Shown: positions 10,648 through 21,088 of the stretch, one piece after another
Layout of the letters: the number at the start of each line of letters is the position of its first letter
Numbering within the stretch: position 1 is the stretch's first letter
Assembly: GCA_030549495.1 (NCBI GenBank)
Contig: JAUIRK010000536.1
Coordinates: forward strand, 124,001-188,000
Origin: Nectonema munidae
Taxonomy: Eukaryota > Nematomorpha > Nectonematoida > Nectonematidae
DNA: 64,000 bases
Reading direction: 5' to 3'
The notes under the pieces: generated by a model
What the model saw: the letters and a program-made list of their open reading frames with translations, nothing else
Databases searched by the model: none
What the model was told of the DNA's origin: nothing
Translations under genes and position numbers: made by a program

Positions 10648-10747
10648 TGTAAGTGTGTAGTAACGATTAAACCAAATGGATATAATGAAGTATATTGCGA
10701 ATATCAAACTACACCTTGTCCTTCACACGCAAGAATACGTTTGAGCA

Positions 10748-10780
10748 TTATTATTGGTCAATTATTCTGATTGGTTGAAA
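10748..10780 (-). promoter_or_regulatory. paired CCAAT boxes upstream of the repeat-protein gene
   Basis: On the minus strand CCAAT occurs twice, in CAACCAATCAG (10768-10776) and GACCAATAA (10752-10760). They are 16 bp apart and about 105-130 bp upstream of the chosen ATG. That fits a promoter with transcription starting roughly 30-60 nt before 10647, which would also favour this ATG. No clear TATA box was placed. Confidence 0.35.
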
Positions 10781-10828
10781 TTTTACACGCGTTGTATTAA
10801 CGCTATATTGTGTGCAATTTCATATGTA

Positions 10829-10931
10829 TCACTGTGTTATCTTTTTGTGTGTGATGAATTAAGTCTTTTGACTATACGACTTCACTGTGTTATGTTTTTT
10901 GTGTGTGATGAATTTAATCTTTTCACTATAT
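10829..10931. repeat. short direct duplication
   Basis: A ~55-bp block (TCACTGTGTTAT, then TTTTGTGTGTGATGAATT, then CACTATA-like) is present twice in tandem. A looser third copy lies at about 11390-11430 (GTGATATGTTTTTCGTAGGA). A 148-codon frame here is made by the duplication and is not supported as a gene. Confidence 0.6.
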
Positions 10932-13618
10932 GTTTACTAGGGTTCGGGTATACGGCTGCGTATTTGCGCCATCCATTTTCATCATACCACGAAAAAATAC
11001 ACAGAAAAGATACAGCGACTATGCAAATAATGATAAAAACGAAAACTCATCAATCACACCATATAAAAAATACACACAAATATGTTAAGTCCTCTAAGTT
11101 TTGTATGAAAAAACGAAGTCATCACACCATCACAAAACATATAGCGTTAACTCTTAAGAGCCATGAAGAAATAAATATAATGCCTATCGCTAAAAACTAA
11201 AAACGAATTCAGCACATTCCCATTTTTCGTTAAGCTACGCCTAAAACCAGCAACTTTTCTTGCGATCTCGACCTACCTACCTATCATCTACCAACTTAGC
11301 CAATATTGTGGATTGAATCCTAATCTCATCTCAAAATTGTATTTTTTTATCATCACATTTATGCCCATTTTGAAGTATGTTCAATCGAATTGTGATATGT
11401 TTTTCGTAGGATGAATTAAGTTTTGACTATTTTTACTCTAAGTTGATAAGAGTACTGCACGGATTATACGGGTTCTGGGTCGTATTAGACTTCTGCGGTT
11501 TTTGTGTTACGTTGAACGGGAATTAAGAATTTACATCGAACAACTTTATATTCTTTAGCAACATGTCTTTGATCTTAACTTATCCTTGTTTCTGGAGTTT
11601 TTAGTAGCTGATAGCAAGAATGGCCTTGTAGTGTTTTGACTGAAGGATTTTGATGAAAATTATGGTCATATTAAAAATAATGACTGCAAAATTTTTCGAC
11701 ACTTAACATTTTCATTGTCTACATCCAATCTCCTATGAATACATTTTGAAAGTGGTGCTTATTTTTCATTATAAAATATTTATATTTCTTGGAATAAAAA
11801 TATAATTTTTAACTTTATATTACTCTAGTTATAAACTAAAATAGCATAGTCTCCGAGTAAAGTGGCATCACTGTTGTGCAATGCTTTTGTACAAAGGCAA
11901 CACCGTAGTCTTTATCTACGGTTGAAGGCATGTGATGAAATGGAAACTTTTTTTCTATCCTAACTTTTTTGATAGAACCGGTAAAACTATCTAGTTGTAA
12001 TTGGCTTCAGTATATACGGTATTTTAGAAGCTAATTTGAAATGCAATCATTATCAATTGTTAAAACTTGCATATCTTTGAAAAACCAGCAGTGATAATAT
12101 TGGTAGGATGACAATTTTTTCACAGTTATCTCCTAGCTGAAAAATTTAAGAAAATTTTTCTCTAAATCAAAAACCTCAAAACTAATAAAAAAAAACGAAC
12201 CAATGTCAAATGGTCAAAAAAATATAAAAATATTCAGTTGATTTTTATGTAAAAAATTGTCATGAAAAACATAAAACACTTCTTTGTTAAAATTCTTACA
12301 ATGATGTATAATTTTTTACGTGTTTTGTAAGATTAAACTTATTTAGCAAAACTGAAAACTTTAATTTTTTTTTATAAAAAAAGACATTTTCTTTTATCTT
12401 AATTCAAGGTAATATTACATCAGAAGTATAATAAAGTATGATTTTTTATACACGAGTTTTTTCTACTTTATTTTATTTTTCATTGTATTCATTCCAATCT
12501 TTCAAAAAAAGTTTGAATTATAATATTTTTTAAATTTTTAGTAAATATAATAAAAGTAAATAAGCCAAGATGGAGAAAGAGAATCGACGATATAAACCCA
12601 TGGAATTATGAGATCACACGACTTACAGCCTAAAATCCTTTCGAAGGTGTAAAAAACGATGTCGTGTTTATCAAGTAATGTATTGAATGTTTTGCTATTG
12701 GGTTATATATAAATGAACATCTTGAATCTTTATTTTTGTCAAAACCCCCTTGTGTTTAGTTATATAAGCAAAGAGGTGTGGCATATTTAGAACATCGAAA
12801 CTTATACATCTCATTTTAAACTTGATATGATTCCTTATAATAAGTTTTCAAAAAAGAAACACTCTTACTACTGTATAGAGGTTTTGCAATGAAATATTTT
12901 GATCTAAGTAAATATAAAATTAAATGTAGCCAATGAGCGGTTTTCATTTCTAGCCCGATTTAAAAAAAGGCTATAGACCATTACATTTTGTTAATGATAA
13001 AGCTTTTTCAAAGACCAATCAGACTTCTGAACCTTTTTCCCTCTGCTAAGTTTTTCAATATTATGAATGGAACTTGATATGGCCCAAAAACAAAAAAATC
13101 ATAGTATAAGTAGATCCCTGTTGAGATTTTATGCACAAAAGACATGGAATTCGTATATATAAGTTATGTAAATGTCAAAAAATATCCTAAAAGTAGCAAA
13201 TTAAACACATTTAACTGCAATAAATTGATTAAATAGTAAACAAAATTATGAGAGTTTATCGGATGTCTTTATCATTTTAAGATTTCAGAGGACAGTGTTT
13301 AAAATTTATGTGGGATTGTCTGCCATGCCGAACCTCTTAATGTTTTGGAAAATATCAAAGCATGTGACAGTTTAGTTTTCAAAACTCAATATATGAAATA
13401 AGTTCCCATTTTCCAAACCATCCAACATATAGTTTACTTACATGAATGAAATTAAAATGATACACCGAACTAATAAAACGAAAATTTACTTGTTTTATAT
13501 AAGGCACATACATGACAAAATATTCTATAAAATAATTAAAAAGTTCAAACGCGAATGATAACAGTCTAAGTAACTATAGCTATCAAACTTTAACCGACTT
13601 ATAAGTGCCAAACTTGCT
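10932..13618. other. no gene seen
   Basis: About 2.7 kb of AT-rich DNA without a recognisable gene, transposon end or splice-bounded exon, apart from the weak third repeat copy near 11.4 kb. Confidence 0.45.
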
Positions 13619-13752
13619 TTAACTCATTTACGGCCAATGTTCCTATTTTGGAACATTAGTAATTTCATCTTCGTCTGCTTTTTTCAATGACTTTGAATAT
13701 AAATCGTCTGCGTTTTTTAGATGTCTGCTTTGCTTGGCCTTAAATGGGTTAA
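13619..13752 (-). mobile_element. piggyBac-type MITE (family 1)
   Basis: TTAA at both ends (13619-13622 and 13749-13752). The inverted ends read CTCATTTACGGCCAA and, on the other strand, CCCATTTAAGGCCAAGC. The body matches the copies at 30.6, 34.4 and 35.3 kb in reverse orientation, with the three GCAGACGA-type motifs partly preserved. It is non-coding. Confidence 0.85.
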
Positions 13753-14272
13753 TCAACTCTAACCAACCTGAGTTAGTCTAACTGATGTTAAGCTAAGAAT
13801 GAAAAATATTTAAAATAAAAATAAAATTTCAACAACAGATTACACATGAGCTCAAAATGGATGCATATGTGTGTGCAACAATATGATATAAGCGTCCTTT
13901 TTTACGAAAAATAATTGGGAAAAGATTTGCGAGCTTCTATTTTCAAATAGATGTGTTAAAAATGACCTATCTTAATTTAGTTTGCGTCTAGAGTGACTTT
14001 TTAGAGACCAAAGTAAGAAGTAATCCCAAGACCAAGAAAATAACTAAGCCTCTCTCATCACATTTCTTCCTCTCCTGCATAAAGATGAATCAAAATAATA
14101 CTAAATTTCAAATGCGTCCTACAAATAACCTCATAGTTTCGAATTCTTTTTGCTAGCCTATGTTTTGCTAAAGTTTGTGTTACTTATCGATTTGTTATAT
14201 ATCCAACTAGAGTGTGCGTTTGAAGAGATTTTCTGCATCCACCACTCGATGATGGACATTACAAACGTAGTA
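13753..14272. other. no gene seen
   Basis: AT-rich sequence between a MITE and the Tc1-like fossil. Only short chance frames. Confidence 0.45.
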
Positions 14273-14597
14273 TACAGTAGAGTGCAGATGTTTTCGGCCA
14301 CACCCAATATTTTTTTTCTTTGGATCTTTGAAATTTATTCATATTAAATTTATTCGTTATGAATACCTACCATCTTAAAATAATTCATTTTTCATTAGTA
14401 AAAATTTCTCATTATTTTCTTTTTAAATTTATTCAAAATTATTATTTGTAAATTTTATATATTAAAAATTGGGTGCAAATGTTTTCGGCCTTTTGTTTTC
14501 ATTAAAAAATAAAATGTAAAAAATACAAAATTTATTTTTTTTAATATAAAATATTAACTTTGATAATAATATTTATACCTTCTTTCAATACTTTGTC

Positions 14598-15276
14598 CAG
14601 TGGCGTAGCCAGAAAAAGTTGATAGGGGGCACATGGGGCACAATTTAAAAACTTAAAAAACTTGAGCAACATTATTTATACTTTCTTGATCCTTTCAGTG
14701 GAGAAAAACTGAATTCTTGTACAATAATGAAGAAATACTTAAAAATAATTGAAACTTACCAGTTTTGTTTGCTAAAACTTTCAAAACTTCTTCATAGTTA
14801 ATTTTGTTTGTGTATTCCCGCAAGTATGCCAAAATTATCAGGTTACGCTTTCTTTCATGGAATCATCGATGTCCTTTGATCGGACAAAATTTCTTTTCTT
14901 TCACAAGAGCAGTACTCACCCCAAATGTTAGGGCTCCTTAAAAATGAAACCATCTATAGATTTTGAATAAAAATATAATTAAAATTTTTTGATTGATATG
15001 TGTTTGATTGATACTCATACGATGAAGAGGGAGAGAAGATCAAAGCAAATATTGTGACATGCTTGATTTATCCGTTTATCAACGAAAGGAATTTGACAAT
15101 AAGTGTACTAGGACGAACAAATAATACGCACTTTTATCAACAAGTTATGTAAAACTTTAATATTGATTGGTACGGCTATGAAAGCCGTAAAAAGGAGACT
15201 AATATAGCATAAGGTACATGGGGGGGGGGGGGGGGGGGGGAATGACCCCTCATGCCCCAGCCTAGCTACGCCACTG
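14598..15276. mobile_element. hAT-type MITE inserted in the Tc1-like fossil
   Basis: Terminal inverted repeats CAGTGGCGTAGCCAG (14598) and CTAGCTACGCCACTG (15262-15276) bound 679 bp with no transposase. The flanking octamers ACTTTGTC and ATTTTTTT agree at five of eight positions, a poor match for a hAT 8-bp duplication. The Tc1 coding relic runs up to the right border and faintly resumes beyond the left one, confirming insertion. A ~21-base G run lies 36 bp inside the right end. Confidence 0.75.
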
Positions 15277-15740
15277 ATTTTTTTCTGATTTCCTTTTGCC
15301 AGAATAATTGAATCAATTCTTGGAAGAGAGCTATAAAGATTCTTTATTATATACATCTCGAACCAATTCCCATTTCTGCTTTGAATATTCCCATAATTCT
15401 TCAAGGTCTCTCGGGATCCTTAGATGAAATTTTCTTTTTAGCTCAACCCTCATTTGTTCAATGACATTAAGATCGAGGTGGCCAGTTTTTTAGAAAACAC
15501 ACAGAATTTTTATTTAAAAATTGCTGACTCAACAAAACATATTGCAAGGAACGCCATCCTGTTGAAATATATTGCTAATATTTATATTGAGGAGTAAATT
15601 GTTTCATTAATTCATTGTATTTTATGCTATTGACTGTTGCATCAATTTTTGACAACTTTCTTCTACCATCAGTTTTTATAAATCCCCAAAGCATCAAACT
15701 TTTTCTTTCGTGCTTAAACGTTTTTACGGTATAACATAAC
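15277..15740 (-). pseudogene. Tc1-like transposase, C-terminal relic
   Basis: Minus-strand translation gives HERKSLMLWGFIKTDG, then FQQDGVPC (the DNAPCH-type block with the second catalytic Asp). DLNVIEQMRVELKRKF follows (the DLNPIE block with the third acidic residue), then PRDLEE and YIIKNLYSSLPRIDSIILAK. These are the conserved C-terminal blocks of Tc1 transposases in the right order. The frame is broken several times: one shift separates the DGVPC and DLNVIE blocks, and another precedes the last block. The N-terminal DNA-binding part is absent. The protein stops abruptly where the hAT MITE enters; a few more plausible codons resume beyond 14597. Confidence 0.85.
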
Positions 15741-16440
15741 ATAAGTAACATAAGTTTATTAGCGAAAGAAAGAAAGGCAAAAAGCCTATAGTAAGTATTC
15801 GCTTCATACTTTTGAAAATCAACGCGTTCAAACCTTCTATTTTTCCAAAACTCATCAAGTCTGTTCTTGAAGATGTTCAAAGATGGAGCATCAACAACAA
15901 AATCAGGCAAAGAATTCAAATCATTTATCGTTCGTTGAGAAAAGTATTTTTTCAAAAATACCTTCTTGCAATGTCTTTTTTTAAATTTGGAAGAATGAAA
16001 TCTTTGAACTCTTTCAGAAAATTCAGGTAAAACTTGAGAAGTTAAGTTAAACTTTTCTTTTACAATGTTGTAGGATGTCACCATATCATTCCTTCTAAAC
16101 CTGTATAACATTGAAGGCAAATTCAGTTTTTTCAGTCTTTCTGTATAACTAAGATCTTTCATTCCTACTATCTTTTTTGTGATTGTTCTCTGGACTCTTT
16201 CAATATTTGCAGCATCACAGGAGTGAAAAGGAAATGCAACAACATTTCCATACTCTAAAATAGGTCTAATCAGTGTTTTACATAAAAGGGGTGCTATGTT
16301 GGCATCAAATAAAGCAAAACTTCTATGAACTCTATGAAAGGCTTGGAAAGCTTTAGTGACTCTTGTTGAAATATTTTCTCTTGGGTCGAGGTTAGAATTC
16401 ACTATCACCCCTAAGTCTTTCTGTGAATCAACTTATTATT
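15737..16440 (-). mobile_element. 5'-truncated LINE of CR1/Jockey type (3' part of ORF2)
   Basis: The minus strand carries about 230 codons matching the region behind the reverse-transcriptase domain of CR1/Jockey-like LINEs. They read KDLGVIVNSNLD, then HRSFALFD, CKTLIRPILEYGNVV, ERVQRTITKKIVG, LSYTERLKKLNLPS and FSQRTINDLNSLPD. The RT catalytic motif lies upstream of this part and is absent, so the copy is 5'-truncated, as usual. The 3' end runs into a TTATGTTA-type simple repeat at about 15737-15755 and then into Tc1 transposase sequence. The reading frame continues across this junction and makes a 277-codon hybrid frame (15575-16408). Confidence 0.8.
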
Positions 16441-16531
16441 TTATTTTTAAAATAGTATTTTTTAGTTAATTTAAATATAAGAGAGTAAATTAATTAAATA
16501 AAACTTTTTTATAAAAAAAAAAGGTCTTAAC
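16441..16531. other. AT-rich spacer
   Basis: No feature seen between the LINE tail and the foldback element. Confidence 0.4.
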
Positions 16532-16793
16532 CTTAAAATAAAAGCTGAAAGATACTCTGAAATTAGTTCTGTTTTTTTAAAAATCTGATTCTAAATATTT
16601 AATACTATTTTTTTTATTCATTGTGACAAAGAAAACATTGATACCTTAAGTTTCTATTTTGAATACTTTGAGTTTCTATTTTGAATACCTCTACGTAGAC
16701 CAAAATTAGTATTAAAAATTTAGAATGAGAATTTAAAAAAAAAACAAAATTAATTTCGGAGTATTTTTTATTTTTTTCAGCTTTTATTCTAAG
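16532..16793. mobile_element. foldback MITE with ~80-bp inverted ends
   Basis: The left end CTTAAAATAAAAGCTGAAA and the reverse complement of the right end CTTAGAATAAAAGCTGAAA match. Similarity continues inward through ACTCTGAAATTA/ACTCCGAAATTA and TTCTAAAT.TTTAATACTA, covering about 80 bp per arm with small gaps. The 262-bp element has no coding capacity. I could not identify a target duplication, so the superfamily is open. Confidence 0.6.
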
Positions 16794-17494
16794 AGTGATT
16801 TTTCTAAAAATTATTATAATTTAATAGAAAATAATATAATGTGAAAATCTTTAGTTTATATATTATCAATGTCTTCCCGTTTAGCAATTTTCTCTTTCTT
16901 AAAAGACATACGTGTAGTATTCAATTAAAACTTATTTGGCGATTTAAAACAAAATAACATATTCAATTAAAAATATTGTTTGCTATATTGCTATGTGTTT
17001 TGTCTCCCCTTGTTCAAGCTTAAGGGTTTTGAGAAGATTTCAGAGCATAGGAAATGTTTTTGTTTAATTTAACCATCTCTAAAAAATTATTTGCTAAAAC
17101 TATCCAATTTAAACATTAAAGAGTTCTAATTTTAATTTAAAATTCTATAATTTTTGTAAATAATACATTTTAAATAAAAAAGTGAAACAACTTTCAAAAT
17201 GAAATTTTACCGTGTCTTATGTAATTTTAAAACCCCTTTAATTTGGTGTATTTCATGCAAAAATTGATTAAGAAATGTAAAAGTTATAAGCATCTTAAGG
17301 ATTGACTTTAATTTAGTCTGTAAATACTGTTTATTAACCTTAGTTAAAATATATTTTTAAATGTTTAAATACTATGAGAACAAAATAGTACACAACGAAA
17401 AATGCGTACCATATGAGTGGTGAATTTAAAGTACATAAACGTAGAAGCGTATATAAATTATCCTATATTATTTAGTCACGCTAAAATAATCAAA
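16794..17494. other. no gene seen
   Basis: Very AT-rich. No gene or element ends recognised. Confidence 0.45.
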
Positions 17495-17579
17495 TTTTTT
17501 GTCTTCCCACAGATGGCTCTTTATTGTAATCCGTAAGCATGATTTTTTGGAGATGAGCCATCTGTGGCAAGACAAAAAA
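17495..17579. ncRNA. tight hairpin, candidate small-RNA precursor or tiny inverted duplication
   Basis: Arms 17495-17519 and 17555-17579 (25 nt each) pair at 24 of 25 positions. The core is CCACAGATGGCTC against GAGCCATCTGTGG, with one C:C mismatch, and the loop is 35 nt. The arms are GC-richer than the surroundings. Near-perfect short stems like this occur in miRNA precursors, endo-siRNA hairpins and minute foldback transposons. Nothing in the sequence alone decides between these, and either strand could be transcribed. Confidence 0.4.
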
Positions 17580-18009
17580 GGAGAGTATTTTGGAGTAATC
17601 AAATAAGCTTAAAAATTCGGATACGTTTACATCAACTTCTGTGTTTAAAGTATACTCACTCCACGTGAGCATAATTTATTTGATCAAATCATGAATGGTA
17701 TGATAAGTTTCAATTTAAAATTTTATTGTTAAGCTTGATCAATTTTCACTTATAGCTTCATTAAAATCAATGCCTCCTCGAATTAAAAGGCTTCTTTTCT
17801 CACCCTTCTTTTCTTCATATTTTGTACCATTTTTCACTCTTTTATGATACTTCAGACAAGAGTCTGCTATTGATAATCTTCACCTACCATTTAAACTCAA
17901 ATTACTTTATTTTCCTGGTTGAGTATTTTCTTTGTTAGTTCCGTCTGCTCATACTCTGGACAGTGTGAGTTCCGACACCTATTATTGTAATTGTAATATA
18001 TACCATTTT
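17580..18009. other. no gene seen
   Basis: AT-rich spacer between the hairpin and the minisatellite. Confidence 0.45.
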
Positions 18010-18160
18010 TAGTTCTAAAGTGTTTTTTTTAATTCGAAAGTGTCTTTTTCAAATTCTAAAGTGTCTTTTTCAAATTCTAAAGTGTCTTTTTTAAATTCTA
18101 AAGTGTCTTTTTCAAATTTGAAAGTGTCTTTTTCAAATTCTAAAGTGTCTTTTTTGAAAA
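18010..18160. repeat. 21-bp minisatellite, about seven units
   Basis: The unit TCTAAAGTGTCTTTTTCAAA(T) repeats head to tail with few changes. Because 21 bp is seven codons, both strands stay open and read as heptads (FEKDTLE on the minus strand, SFSNSKV on the plus strand). The open frame ends just outside the array, so I take it as non-coding. Confidence 0.85.
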
Positions 18161-18447
18161 ATATAAGCAAAATATTAAAAATTTTTATACCAATCATCCA
18201 CTCATTTCAAGGAGTGTGGTTATGATGATAGTCTCGGACTAGAAATTTAAAAAAGCCAATGAATTGGAAAAAGAAACATTTTTGAGACAGTATAAATCAG
18301 CGATTTTTTAAGCGCCTTTTTAGGCTCCTTGTCTATAGTCTAGTTGTTTGACCTTCCAGTGAAACAAATTGGCCAAAAGCTAAAAATATTATCGTACATA
18401 TATAACCTATGAAAAAAGATATATGCAAAATTTCATCTATATATAGC
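18161..18447. other. no gene seen
   Basis: AT-rich spacer. Confidence 0.4.
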
Positions 18448-18791
18448 ATTACAAGTTCAAGTGAAATATTTTCAAGTTCAAGTGAAAGGTTTTCAAATTT
18501 AAGTAACGTTTTCAAGTTTTAAGAGTATTTTATCTTTAGATTTGACTTGAAAAATTTTTAAGATCGGTAATAAATATTTTTACAAAAATTAATTTTTAGT
18601 TTGCATTTTTAAATTTTTTTAAAACTCGAAAAATTTGTAAAAGATGTGTAATTCAATATATATCTTCTCTAAACAAAAAATCAAATATTTTCAAACTCAA
18701 TAAAAAATTAGTTTTCACCTAAAAATAAAACTACTTAAATCTTGAAAAAAATTTTCCTTGAACTTGAAAACATTTCACTTGAACTTGTAAT
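18448..18791. repeat. inverted repeat with ~58-bp arms
   Basis: The left arm (18448-18505) starts ATTACAAGTTCAAGTGAAAT. The right arm (18732-18791), read in reverse complement, starts the same way; the first 35 bases differ once and the rest is looser. The spacer is about 226 bp, AT-rich and non-coding. The structure resembles a non-autonomous foldback element. Confidence 0.6.
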
Positions 18792-19489
18792 TAAAAAGTT
18801 TAGCTGTGCTTATTTCAATTTGCATAGCAATTCATTCATAAAAGTGAACATAAGAAGACTTCAGCTTTTAAGATTTTCTTAGTTTCTAGAAAAATACCCT
18901 TCTCTCACCCCCCCCCCCCCCCCCACCCTGACTAACAAAACCATAAAAGGCCCTGCTAGGTAAGCGAGTGCCAGCATGCGTTACACACATAGGCGGATAC
19001 CTGGAGGTGGTACTCACGTTTAAGCTGTGGCAATAAAATAATTCAACTCACGCCAGACTACATACTGTTGTACATAATAAAAATGGGCTATATCATTTAT
19101 AGAGATTTCTATGAGAACCGCAGGTAAATATACTCGTTCAGATCTGCTCAAGTATATTAGTGATGATGGGAAGAATATTCTTCGAAGAACTGAGAGATGA
19201 TAAGAATGTCACGATCAAGAATCGATCGATTTCAAGTGAATACCGATTAAGAGTAGGATGATAGCACTTCAAACTCTCGAATATCTTTCCATCGATTTTC
19301 CAACAATTTTCACCATTTTCGAACAATTTCGAGCAATGAATCGGAAAAAGTTGTTTTAGAAATAAAATCAAAACAAAATCAAATCGTGTTCCACTTTCTT
19401 CAAGGATAAAAATTCTTTATAGGAACGTTTGAATCATTTATACAAACAGATAATCTCGGTATACCAAAGATATAAAAATGTCTCTTATA
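18792..19489. other. no gene seen; poly-C tract
   Basis: Contains a ~17-base C run at 18908-18924. The remainder has only short chance frames. Confidence 0.45.
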
Positions 19490-19900
19490 TCTCACATACA
19501 ACCTCTATTCTTTATAATCCAACAGGTAGTAATTTGGTTGAAAGGTATAACGAAGTTTTATGCAAAACTATACTATTGAATTTGCGTTCTAAAAATTTTT
19601 AGAAGTTCTGAATGTTTCCTTTCAAGCGTTGAGATCATTGAGCATGGTTGAGACTGACTCTTCCTGGATAAGTTTTATTGAGAAAGCCATTGAACATAAA
19701 GTTTGGCGAGATCACTGAACAAGTAGAGCGATATGGCTTAACTTCCCCAAAGAAAAGAAGTTAGTCCACAAGAATCATTTACGGAAATTCAAGATTTTTC
19801 ACTCCCAGAAAAGATGGTCCAAAGTCAGGATTCATCACTTCCATAAAGAAAAGTTCTCTCTCTCGCTTGACATGACTGCTATGTTTAATTAATAACCGCA
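19490..19900 (+). mobile_element. Ty3/gypsy LTR retrotransposon fossil, integrase piece
   Basis: A short stretch reads YNPTGSNLVERYNEVL and TILLNLRSKN. These closely match YHPTGNSQVERYNGIL and TILLNLRSKN of the integrase in the element at 59980-63130, and a weaker match follows downstream. It is a decayed fragment of the same family, clearly broken in several places and older than the 60-kb copy. No LTRs were recognised around it. Confidence 0.7.
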
Positions 19901-20617
19901 CTTTTTCTGAATTTATTTGAATAAACTTTGTATCATTTTATTTATCACGCATAATTTTTTCGGATGCGAACAACCCCTGCTATGTTATGAAAGTAAGCTA
20001 ATATCGATACTTGATGCTGAATTATATGACTTTGCTTAATTTTTGTATTCAAATGATATATTTCAATAAATTATTCAAAAAAGATTCATAAATTTTCATG
20101 AAATTAAGATGGATATATTACTTCTCAGAAAATTCATAAATGAAAATTTGTCTTCAGAACACTAAGCACCAAGCCAATTTATAGTTAGCTAATTAGTTCA
20201 TAGCTATATAAAAATTTATATCTTCTTCCAACACCTCAATAGGTTTTGGGCACGGGAGACAACCTCTCATATTTTCCGTCACCATCCTACGAACCCTCAA
20301 AAGGATGGAAACAGCCATTTCCCTCTCATATTCTATCCACCTTATAGATCGATCAGAAAATGGACGTATTCTCTTTTTACTACTTACTTAGACATTGTGT
20401 GTAACAATAGTTGCTCTATTTCTAAATGCAATTCCTCTAACCTGTTTGCAACAAATAATAATAATTAGAGAATATAAATAACATCAATTAATTTTAATGG
20501 CCTTTCATATTTTAATTTGGTAAAAAATTGATTCAAAGTATGAGGTGGAGTAGAAAGCGAGGGTCAGTATTGGAAGAGTATCGCCAACATCGTTAGTTTC
20601 ATCTCTACCCTTTAAAC
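19901..20617. other. no gene seen
   Basis: AT-rich spacer; only short chance frames. Confidence 0.45.
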
Positions 20618-21080
20618 CAGGGGCGGGCAACCTTTTCAGAGTGAGGGCCAGATGAGACTTTTGGAAGGAGATCAAGGGCCGGAGTGAAAAACGAAATCTC
20701 AGAATTACTATATTTTGTATAATACATTGATTACATGTAAAATTACATCAATTTTATCAATTTATCATTGATTTTGTATAATACATTGATTTAAAAAAAA
20801 GTATAATACATGAATAAATTGTACAAAAAGTGAAATGAACACTCTACAAATCAATGAGACTACGGGTGCTGTTTGCCATGAAAAAGTATTTCCATGTCTC
20901 GCTCGATGGTTGAGGAAATTTATTTATTTGAAAACTTAAAATTTATTGAAATTTCTTCTCTACTTTTACTGGGAGGTCCACGGGCCGGATTGCAATAATA
21001 AAACCTAGCAGAGTGGCGGGCCGGACGATAAGCCTTCGTGGGCCGGATGTGGCCCGCGGGGCAGAGGTTGCCCGCCCTTG
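20618..21080. mobile_element. hAT-type MITE with perfect 8-bp target duplication
   Basis: The left end CAGGGGCGGGCAACC and the right end GGTTGCCCGCCCTTG are inverted repeats. Identical octamers CTTTAAAC flank the element at 20610-20617 and 21081-21088. Internal GGGCCGG/CCGGCCC blocks and the GGCAACCT start are typical of hAT elements. The element is 463 bp long and carries no transposase. Confidence 0.85.
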
Positions 21081-21088
21081 CTTTAAAC

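Larger units (their letters stand above)
14273..15740 (-). mobile_element. Tc1-like DNA transposon, decayed, carrying a nested hAT MITE
   Basis: The left end is TA plus CAGTAGAGTGCAGATGTTTT at 14273-14294, continuing CGGCC. An internal copy of the same GTGCAAATGTTTTCGGCC block lies at 14473-14490. Such end-plus-internal direct repeats (IR/DR) are typical of Tc1-like elements. The transposase relic runs leftwards from 15740 and is interrupted by the hAT MITE at 14598-15276. The right-hand end was not found; the 5' part of the transposase gene is replaced by LINE sequence. Confidence 0.7.

Noticed and set aside
10648-10707. Longer N-terminus for the repeat protein starting at 10707
   Set aside because: The codon there is TTG, not ATG; the first ATG is at 10645-10647 and begins a good signal peptide.
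10754-11200. 148-codon plus-strand frame upstream of the repeat gene
   Set aside because: It is built on a direct duplication and reads as low-complexity sequence in the opposite-strand promoter region; no domain, conserved start or codon bias.
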